Assembly (NCBI GenBank): GCA_016196785.1
Contig: JACPXA010000133.1
Span: 1-11,138 of the forward strand
Length of the DNA: 11,138 nt
Source: Elusimicrobiota bacterium
GTDB taxonomy: Bacteria; Elusimicrobiota; Elusimicrobia; 2-01-FULL-59-12; JACPXA01
Direction: 5' to 3'
Shown here in pieces: positions 1-5,930 of the stretch. Under the pieces are notes generated by a model, which was not told the DNA's origin, ran no database searches, and saw only the letters and a program-made list of their open reading frames with translations. The translations under genes were made by a program, and so were the position numbers. The stretch's first letter is position 1. Each line of letters begins with the position of its first letter.

Positions 1-944
1 GTCGTTGGAACCGGTGACGGCAAATCGAGCAGTTGGACGGCTCGTTGGTTGACCGCCACCACATGGAATGCCTCGTCTGTTAACAGGATCCCATCGCTCA
101 TGTGCTGGGCGATCGTTTCCCATTTCTCTTTCTCGAGCCTGGACTGCTCGAACAGCGCCGCGTTCTCGAGCGCGACCGCCGCGTTGTTCGCTACGAACTG
201 GAGAAGGGTCAGATCCTCATGGCTATACCCTGAGGCTGAGGCTTTCGGGCCCAACACCAGGATACCCCAGAGAACCTCCTTAGCTATGAGCGGAAAGCAG
301 ACTTCCGCGTTTAACGCAGTGAAGGTTTGGTCTAGCTCTTCCTTGAGTCCCGGGGCACCCCTCCGTCCCCGTTCGATGCCACGACCTACGTGGGCGAGGC
401 TGCGGACTAACGGATGATCCGCCGGCAGGCGCTGGAGGCCTGGTGGAGCCCCCATCCAAGCCTTCGATTCATACGCGCCATCGGGCCCGCGTAGGAAGAG
501 GACGGTCCGCTTCACCGCGAGTACCTCCAGCGGGACCTGGAGAATCGCCTTGAGGAGCGCCGCCTGATCGAGGATCGTCACGATCTCCTGGCTGAAGCGG
601 CGTAGTGCCTCCTCGCGGTCGTACTGGGTCCGGAACAACCAACGGCCCACGAACCAACCGACCACCTTCCGGACGATCAACGTGAGATCTCGATGCCGGA
701 CCAGGACCGGCAAGAGCCGGAGGGTCACGAGCGTCACCGCGAGGGATACCGCCATCGCCGCGAGCGACCAGCCGACCCCCTTCGGCCACGCCCAGCTACT
801 CGCCGCGACCAGCGTCAGCAGGATCCCGAATGGCAGAAAGATCCGATCAGCGCGGCTCTTCTTCGTGCGCCACGCCACCCAGCCCGTGAGCCCGGAGCTC
901 AACAGCGAGGCGACGACGGACAACGCCATTTGTACCAAGCTCAT
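1..944 (-). CDS. Membrane GAF/PAS sensor protein, probable histidine kinase (3' end beyond window)
   Basis: An open frame runs without a stop from an ATG at 944 to the left edge, giving 314 residues of an N-terminal part. The start is backed by AAGGA (951-955, minus strand) six bases upstream. Residues about 4-25, 35-53 and 57-80 are three hydrophobic membrane helices. A GAF-like domain follows at about 110-275, with LGPKASASGYSHEDLTLL near its end and then AVALENAALFEQ, a common GAF exit. The sequence WETIAQHMSDGILLTDEAF at about 285-303 is the usual beginning of a PAS domain. The kinase core would lie outside the window, so a histidine kinase is inferred; a GGDEF protein or other output is possible. 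The GAF resembles those of the two kinases upstream (shared LGPK motif). It is the last visible gene of the cluster, 69 bp after the response regulator, and by eye its codon use is more GC-rich than its neighbours. Confidence 0.8.
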   Translation of the reverse strand, partial: MSLVQMALSVVASLLSSGLTGWVAWRTKKSRADRIFLPFGILLTLVAASSWAWPKGVGWSLAAMAVSLAVTLVTLRLLPVLVRHRDLTLIVRKVVGWFVGRWLFRTQYDREEALRRFSQEIVTILDQAALLKAILQVPLEVLAVKRTVLFLRGPDGAYESKAWMGAPPGLQRLPADHPLVRSLAHVGRGIERGRRGAPGLKEELDQTFTALNAEVCFPLIAKEVLWGILVLGPKASASGYSHEDLTLLQFVANNAAVALENAALFEQSRLEKEKWETIAQHMSDGILLTDEAFHVVAVNQRAVQLLDLPSPVPT

Positions 945-966
945 CGCAGGTCCTTGCAAGCCCGTC

Positions 967-986
967 ATTCCCGCATAAGCGGGAAT
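967..986. repeat. REP-like hairpin, ATTCCCGC-ATAA-GCGGGAAT
   Basis: A perfect 8-bp inverted repeat with a 4-base loop lies inside the wider context CGTCATTCCCGC...GCGGGAATCCAG. That context matches a very common family of short dispersed palindromes in bacterial genomes, recognised from memory. It sits between the response regulator and the last sensor gene. It has no downstream T-run on the minus strand, so it is not a classical terminator, though it could stabilise mRNA ends or attenuate readthrough. Confidence 0.7.
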
Positions 987-1013
987 CCAGCCTCCGCTCT
1001 TATTTCCTCTCCC

Positions 1014-1475
1014 TTATAAAGGCTCGATGGCCGTCCCCCGCACCCCCCAAAGCCCCTTCGGACGATCCACCACCACATGCACGTACTGGGGATGATTCGG
1101 GTCCAACAGTGACCCCATGAAATTCAAGAGCTCCTCCGGGTTCACTGGTTTCAAGAACTGGTAGTAGGCGCCCTCGGACATCGCCAGTTGCCGCAGGCTC
1201 TGTTTCTCCTTTTCCCAATCGAGCACCGACGTGATGACAATCACGGGAAGCTTGATGTGCAGCTCATTCCGCATGGCCCGAAGCACCTCATGGCCTTGCT
1301 TCTTCGGCATCCGCAGGTCCAAGAGGAGGATATCCACCTTCTCCCGGCGGAGCACGTCCAGCGCCTCATCCCCATCATGGGCAGGAAACACCGTATGCCC
1401 ATTATCTTTGAGAATATCCGCCAGCCCCTCTACGGTATCCCACTGGTCATCTGCAATCAACACCCGATATCCCAT
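1014..1475 (-). CDS. Stand-alone CheY-like response regulator receiver protein
   Basis: This 153-residue protein is a single receiver domain with no output domain. The acidic pair is D9-D10 (VLIADDQ), the phospho-acceptor is D53 (ILLLDLRMPK), the switch Thr is T82 (VIVITS) and the conserved Lys is K109 (FLKPV). All catalytic residues are therefore present. About 30 residues follow the receiver without recognisable similarity. The start at 1475 is preceded by a strong GGAGGAGG (1481-1488) five bases away. It would accept phosphate from one of the flanking kinases and pass it on by protein contact, CheY- or Spo0F-style. It shares an unusual DWEK segment just after the switch Thr with the receiver fused to the hybrid kinase (DWDK), which points to common origin. 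It lies 57 bp after the membrane kinase. Confidence 0.93.
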   Translation of the reverse strand: MGYRVLIADDQWDTVEGLADILKDNGHTVFPAHDGDEALDVLRREKVDILLLDLRMPKKQGHEVLRAMRNELHIKLPVIVITSVLDWEKEKQSLRQLAMSEGAYYQFLKPVNPEELLNFMGSLLDPNHPQYVHVVVDRPKGLWGVRGTAIEPL

Positions 1476-1521
1476 ACCCGCCTCCTCCTCTTTTTTCCCC
1501 TTTCCCCCCTAACCGTCTCTT

Positions 1522-1556
1522 CCCTCTCCCTGCTAGGGAGAGGGTGGGGGTGAGGG
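1522..1556. repeat. REP-like palindrome overlapping the end of the upstream kinase gene
   Basis: CCCTCTCCCT and AGGGAGAGGG (1522-1531 and 1535-1544) form a perfect 10-bp stem with a 3-base loop, followed by TGGGGGTGAGGG. This matches a widespread type of dispersed bacterial palindrome, recognised from memory. On the minus strand it encodes the last eight residues (RPSPPPSP) and the TAG stop (1533-1535) of the kinase, and its hairpin falls between that gene and the response regulator. Confidence 0.75.
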
Positions 1557-3662
1557 TCTCAGATGTCCCTCACGCTGCCCGCGCTGGTGAGTGGCGGCGA
1601 ATCCCGAGTCCACCGTCGGCAACCCCACAATGAATATCGTCCCCTCCCCCAGGCGGCTTTCCACCCGCAACTGCCCCTCATGCAGCGCCACCACCTCTTT
1701 CACAATCGTCAACCCCAGCCCCATCCCCTCCACTACGTTTCGCTCAGGCTCCCGCGTCTGCGCAAACGGCTCAAATAACCGCGGTAACTCCGCCTCCGAA
1801 ATCCCTGGCCCCGTATCCTGCACCCGCACCTCCACCCAGTCCCGTTTCGCCTGCACCCGCACCTGCACCGACCCCTGCTTGGTGAACTTGAGCGCGTTGA
1901 CCACTAGGTTGTTGAACACCCGCTCAATCCCCCGCTCCTGACCAAATACCGTTGGCAGCTCCTTTGGCAGGTCCAGTGTCAACTCCACCCCAGGGACCGC
2001 CCGTGACCGCAACCCCTCCGTCACCTGCCGCAGGACCGCGCTCAGATCCACCGGCGCAAACTTCACCTCTCCCCGAACGCGCTGGACGATCAGGGTGTTC
2101 AGCTCCATCAGGTCCGTGAAAAACTCATGGACAAACTCCACATAGGTTTCGACCCTCCTCACGGTCATGGGGATCTCCTCCGGCGGCATCTTCCCGGACC
2201 GTATCCGACAGAGCCACGACTTGATCGGCTGGAACGGCTGCCGGGCATCATGGGCGATCTTGGCGGTCGTCAACGCCTGTTCGTAGATCACCGTCATATA
2301 GCTCAAGATTCGTTCAGCGTCATCCGCCAATTTCTCTAACAACTGGAAATCCTTCTGGTTGTACATCGCCCCAGAACGCTTCGGACCCAAGGTCAGGACC
2401 CCCCGCATTTGGCCTTCGGAATAGAGCGGTAGGACCAGCTCCGCCTGCAACAACTCCATCTCCCGCGCAATAACGTAGTACTGCGACGCCGTCCGTTGCC
2501 GAGCCAACTCCTCCTTGAGGAGCGGCCCTTGGTGCTGCTCAATCGCGCGAATCAAGGGGTTCTGCTTGGTTAACCGGATGGGTTCCCCGGGGCTGCCATT
2601 TGCGGGAAGGGCGAGCCCCTTCTGGGCCTCCAACCGAAACTCCTCCCCCGCCGCATCCCACATCAAGACACAACAACTCTTCGTCCGCATGGTCTGGACG
2701 AGCCCCTGTACCAACGTCTCCAGCAACTGGTTCAAACTGTAAATGTGATACAGCGACCCTCCCAGAGCCTTCAAATCCTTTAAGTAATCATACCGTCCCT
2801 GGAAGATCACGCGGTCCACAATTTTCTCAACCCACGGGGTTCCAACGCGAAACACGAAGGATGCTCCGAGAATAGCAATCAGAAACAATCCAATAAGGAT
2901 TGGTAGGGATGGCCTACTCAAAGTGACAACAAGAACAAAGGGTATAGCCCATACCAATCCGACCATCCCGTGGATCAAGCTATCCCGAGCGACTAACTCG
3001 ATGTCCAAGAGACGGTAGCGGACCAAGATGTAAAAGAAAGTGATGACATAGGCAGCACTCAACATATTTCCCCATGGGGTCAGTGGGATGTTGTACCACA
3101 GCGGAAAGTTGGTTGCCCCCCCTGCGTATCCAAGGAGTGTCGCAATCAACAGGTACGCTAACTGATTGCGCCGATGGCTGGTGGTTTCGCTTCGAGCTCT
3201 GAGGATAATCCAAAGACTACATCCCGCGTAAAATATGAACCCTGCGAGGTAAGGGTGGAACAATAGACCTGGTATCGGCCAATAGCGAAAAAGATGACGG
3301 GGTTCAACCCCTGCGACAAAAAGCGGTGTGAAATTCGAGAGGAGGTACACCCCACACAAGAGGTAGCCGACAGTCAGCAAACGCGGAGAGCGGCGGCCAA
3401 GCAGTGTTAAAAAATGGTGAAAATGGGCTACCGGGATAACAATGGCCCCCATCATCAGTCCACGGCAAAAGAAGAGGGCCCATCGTTCAGATCCGCTGAT
3501 CTGCCACAGGAAATAGTTATAACTCCACACCGCCATAGCCAAACAAAAGAAAGCATAGGTTCGATTTTTTGAATCATGAGGATTTTTGATAAAGACAAGG
3601 AGGCCAAAGACCGTGCTCGCCACGGCAGAAAGGAGTCCACTTAATGAGAAATACCACATCAT
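1533..3662 (-). CDS. Membrane-bound GAF-domain sensor histidine kinase
   Basis: I place the start at ATG 3662, giving 709 residues. Its ATG overlaps the TGA of the upstream gene as ATGA, the usual sign of translational coupling, and GGGAAG lies a few bases upstream. A longer reading from 3704 would add 14 residues inside the upstream gene. Residues about 1-290 hold seven or more hydrophobic helices, like the 7TM input domain of some histidine kinases (HisKA_7TM type). A GAF domain follows at about 310-450 (VLTLGPKRSGAMYNQKDFQLL). The likely phospho-His is H471 (KIAHDARQPF). The ATPase has N-box N584-N589, G1 D616 (DTGPGIS) and G2 G646-G650 (GMGLGL). It probably autophosphorylates and passes phosphate to the receiver encoded next. 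The ligand is unknown. The C-terminal tail after about residue 675 is low complexity and partly encoded by a REP-like element. Confidence 0.93.
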   Translation of the reverse strand: MMWYFSLSGLLSAVASTVFGLLVFIKNPHDSKNRTYAFFCLAMAVWSYNYFLWQISGSERWALFFCRGLMMGAIVIPVAHFHHFLTLLGRRSPRLLTVGYLLCGVYLLSNFTPLFVAGVEPRHLFRYWPIPGLLFHPYLAGFIFYAGCSLWIILRARSETTSHRRNQLAYLLIATLLGYAGGATNFPLWYNIPLTPWGNMLSAAYVITFFYILVRYRLLDIELVARDSLIHGMVGLVWAIPFVLVVTLSRPSLPILIGLFLIAILGASFVFRVGTPWVEKIVDRVIFQGRYDYLKDLKALGGSLYHIYSLNQLLETLVQGLVQTMRTKSCCVLMWDAAGEEFRLEAQKGLALPANGSPGEPIRLTKQNPLIRAIEQHQGPLLKEELARQRTASQYYVIAREMELLQAELVLPLYSEGQMRGVLTLGPKRSGAMYNQKDFQLLEKLADDAERILSYMTVIYEQALTTAKIAHDARQPFQPIKSWLCRIRSGKMPPEEIPMTVRRVETYVEFVHEFFTDLMELNTLIVQRVRGEVKFAPVDLSAVLRQVTEGLRSRAVPGVELTLDLPKELPTVFGQERGIERVFNNLVVNALKFTKQGSVQVRVQAKRDWVEVRVQDTGPGISEAELPRLFEPFAQTREPERNVVEGMGLGLTIVKEVVALHEGQLRVESRLGEGTIFIVGLPTVDSGFAATHQRGQREGHLRPSPPPSP

Positions 3663-4894
3663 GTCTTTCTTCCCACGAGGGCATTGGCTTGATCCGCGAA
3701 ACACCGCAGGACTTGCGGCGCAGCCAGGCCAGCCTGTTCAGCTAACCCCAACAGTTCCTCTTGAGAGAAAAAGTGAAAATGGCCCTCGGCCTCCTTTAAT
3801 TGAACGTGTCCAGCATTGGTCAACAGTTTCCGTGCCTGTTCAATCTGCGTTTCTCCTGGGGCCACCTGGAGATAATTTCGGTAGATCTGGGACGTGTCAG
3901 CATAGGGTTTGAGACTCGTGAGGACAACCAGACCCCCAGGTCGTGTCGCCCGCAAGAGCTCACGGAGCGTCACCACTGGTTGCCGGACATACGAGATCAC
4001 GAGATTACAACACACCTTGTCAAAGGAAGCATCGGCAAATGGCAACGGCTGGTCGAGGTCTGCCATGCGGTACTGAAATTGGATTGGCACTGTGTTGTCA
4101 TCGCCAAAGAGCTGATGGCGGAGTTGGACGTGGCTTTGCTCGGCTGCCTGCAAGGCCGACTCAACATAATCTACACAGACACACTGGATGGGGAGAGAAG
4201 ATACCGTTGAGGGTTCAAGTTTCTTCATCTGCCAAGCGAAGCGGGTCATGAGCCACAGGCCCAACGTCCCATTCCCACACCCCGCGTCAAGGATGACTTC
4301 GTCCGGATGAACTCCACGAAGACAGTCATGGAGGAACGCGAGCAGTTGCTGGTAATCGGGTATTTGGTTGATGAAATGGAATTGGTCGAGATATTCAGTC
4401 CAGAATCTCCGTTCCTCCCGCTTTTCAAAGTTTGTGAGGGCTCGCATCCGCTGACGCTCAATGCGATTCTGTATGGCCAGCTCCCGCAGGGAAGGCTCCT
4501 TCACCTCCAGCGGGGAACTTTCTACATCTAAGAGATACTTGCGGGTGCGGGCAGCTATCAACCGAAAAGCGGCACGGGCGGCTTGAGGATTCTCTTTCAG
4601 TTGGTGCATCGCCGGCACAAGATGCAGTTCCTTGTGAGCGCTGGATTCAGTCGCCAGCACCTGTTGCACATCTTGGAAACGAACCCAGGGGTCACGTTCT
4701 GCCGCGAGTAGTACCAATGGAATCGTAAGCCGTTGAACATCACGCAAGGTCGTCTGTAAATTATCGTACCCATGGTCAATGGTGTCTTGACTAAATGCAT
4801 CCACGTTCGCGTTAACGCCACCGACGTTAGTAACACCCCAGGACTTCCCTCTCCGATACGTCCCCACCAGGTCCTCGCCATACACGGCATGCAA
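3659..4894 (-). CDS. C-terminal part of interrupted LuxD-like acyltransferase, fused to SAM methyltransferase
   Basis: This frame continues the protein begun by the PilZ gene, after a frame break near 4900. Numbered from a TTG at 4894, residues 1-150 match the second half of LuxD-type acyl transferases/thioesterases as I remember them. They carry the expected catalytic Asp (D68, AERDPWV), the catalytic His (H97, PAMHQL) and the family's terminal EPSLRELAIQNRIERQRMR segment. Residues about 155-411 are a class I SAM-dependent methyltransferase: motif I ILDAGCGNG (201-209), an acidic CVDYVESAL segment, FDKVCCNLVISYV, and RPGG before the next strand. No ribosome-binding site precedes the TTG, so independent translation is doubtful. 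The true start is unknown, and the methyltransferase might be made only by reinitiation. The methyl acceptor is unknown. The stop overlaps the next kinase start by 4 bp (ATGA). Confidence 0.85.
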   Translation of the reverse strand: MHAVYGEDLVGTYRRGKSWGVTNVGGVNANVDAFSQDTIDHGYDNLQTTLRDVQRLTIPLVLLAAERDPWVRFQDVQQVLATESSAHKELHLVPAMHQLKENPQAARAAFRLIAARTRKYLLDVESSPLEVKEPSLRELAIQNRIERQRMRALTNFEKREERRFWTEYLDQFHFINQIPDYQQLLAFLHDCLRGVHPDEVILDAGCGNGTLGLWLMTRFAWQMKKLEPSTVSSLPIQCVCVDYVESALQAAEQSHVQLRHQLFGDDNTVPIQFQYRMADLDQPLPFADASFDKVCCNLVISYVRQPVVTLRELLRATRPGGLVVLTSLKPYADTSQIYRNYLQVAPGETQIEQARKLLTNAGHVQLKEAEGHFHFFSQEELLGLAEQAGLAAPQVLRCFADQANALVGRKT

Positions 4895-5919
4895 GGTATA
4901 CGGCCGGATAAACTCGTGCCAACCACTCCAGCATAATGAAGGCCAAGGACCCGTTCAGCGTAATCCAGGGTACTGAAAATGTCCTCTTTGATGGTAGAAA
5001 GTTGAGTATTCAGGGCGTCTCCATCGCTTTCCCCGGTGTGGTCGGTATTGTCATACCGGATCACCTGGAAGCCGTTCGTGACCAGGTAGTACGCAATGTG
5101 AATGGTCTCCTTCTTGGTCTCTCCATACGCGGCAGGGATGATGACCAGGGGATCGCTCTGGTAGCCAGCCATCGCCCGATGATCGTGGTAGCCGACGATC
5201 TTCCTCCCGCGACGGTTCAAATAGGTGATTAACTCGCTCACAATGGGACTCGTCATGCGACGGTCCCGAACCCTCTGCCGACTTTCCAGCGCTCGTGCGA
5301 GATACTGGACGATGGCCCGCTGGACTTCCGGGGACAGTGTGGCAAAGTTTCCGCCATATGCCCACTGATCCTGTTGCTGGCACTGCCAAAGGAGATGAAT
5401 CGGAAGGTGAACCGTCTGCTCAGTCCGTCGGCGATCCAACCGCCGACGGTTCTCTACGGGAGGGGGAAGAGGGAAGATAGAACGCTGTTGCCGGCGTTCG
5501 GACCTCCGCCGACTACGCAGCGAACCACTGTTCGTGATGGTCCGCCGTACGTACTGGTCGATGGAAGTGCTAATGGAAGAGTTCGGTTCCAGAAAGGTCA
5601 CCCCATAGAGTCGCTGTTTTCGATCCTCCCAAAGGAACCAGCCCTTGGTCACCAACGGACCAAAGGTGGTGGGAAGTTGGACTTCAATGTCGGCGACGAT
5701 CACATCGGACAAGGTCTTTGTCGTGGTAAAAGCGAGCCCAAAACGGCTAAGGTCCACCACTTGTCCTTCCAATGTTTTGCGGCACCCTGTTCCAGGATCT
5801 AAAAACGTAACCCTGACCGGGAGACGTACTTGAATCCGTTCCTCTGCACGTCTTCCGTTATTTGGGGGAGCCGGTGTGTCGTCTTTTCTCACTAGCGATG
5901 GGTCATTCATCTTTGGCAT
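4597..5919 (-). CDS. PilZ domain protein with N-terminal half of a LuxD-like acyltransferase (interrupted)
   Basis: Residues about 22-125 are a PilZ domain with both c-di-GMP-binding signatures, RxxxR (R28-R32) and DxSxxG (D56-S58-G61). A charged, Arg-rich linker follows (about 130-230). From about 235 an alpha/beta-hydrolase fold begins that resembles LuxD, the acyl transferase that supplies fatty acids for bioluminescence: VIRYDNTDHTGES, then the nucleophile elbow GTSLSGR with Ser336 (codon 4914-4912). After residue about 340 the frame is wrong. The remaining 100 residues (rich in Cys, Trp and Arg) match nothing, and the true continuation lies in the frame ending at 3659. The start at 5919 lies 11 bp after the hybrid kinase; M4 at 5910 is an alternative, and neither has a strong ribosome-binding site. 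As found here it would give a PilZ protein with a truncated hydrolase lacking catalytic Asp and His. Confidence 0.88.
   Translation of the reverse strand: MPKMNDPSLVRKDDTPAPPNNGRRAEERIQVRLPVRVTFLDPGTGCRKTLEGQVVDLSRFGLAFTTTKTLSDVIVADIEVQLPTTFGPLVTKGWFLWEDRKQRLYGVTFLEPNSSISTSIDQYVRRTITNSGSLRSRRRSERRQQRSIFPLPPPVENRRRLDRRRTEQTVHLPIHLLWQCQQQDQWAYGGNFATLSPEVQRAIVQYLARALESRQRVRDRRMTSPIVSELITYLNRRGRKIVGYHDHRAMAGYQSDPLVIIPAAYGETKKETIHIAYYLVTNGFQVIRYDNTDHTGESDGDALNTQLSTIKEDIFSTLDYAERVLGLHYAGVVGTSLSGRIPCMPCMARTWWGRIGEGSPGVLLTSVALTRTWMHLVKTPLTMGTIIYRRPCVMFNGLRFHWYYSRQNVTPGFVSKMCNRCWRLNPALTRNCILCRRCTN
4895..4902 (-). other. Out-of-frame deletion junction inside the PilZ/LuxD/methyltransferase gene
   Basis: Reading along the minus strand, GTSLSGR ends at the CGT codon (4902-4900). 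The next recognisable LuxD-like residues, YTLHAVYGEDL, are in another frame and begin with TAT at 4899-4897 or its neighbour. LuxD proteins, from memory, have roughly 20-25 residues between these two blocks, including a core beta-strand. The sequence is therefore not a simple one-base slip. It looks like a deletion of 3n+1 bases, possibly through a short shared TAT. Confidence 0.75.
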
Positions 5920-5930
5920 ATCGAGATTTA

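Noticed and set aside
469..789. Minus-strand frame of 106 codons rich in Arg, Pro and Gly
   Set aside because: It is an alternative frame inside the GAF/PAS sensor protein, whose frame has membrane helices and a good ribosome-binding site.
4597..4902. Programmed frameshift between the PilZ/LuxD half and the methyltransferase half
   Set aside because: No slippery sequence is seen, and a slip alone would not restore the missing block of LuxD-like residues; a deletion fits better.
5374..5802. Plus-strand open frame of 142 codons opposite the PilZ gene
   Set aside because: It is antisense to a PilZ domain with clear motifs. Its composition mirrors the opposite strand and no domain is recognisable.
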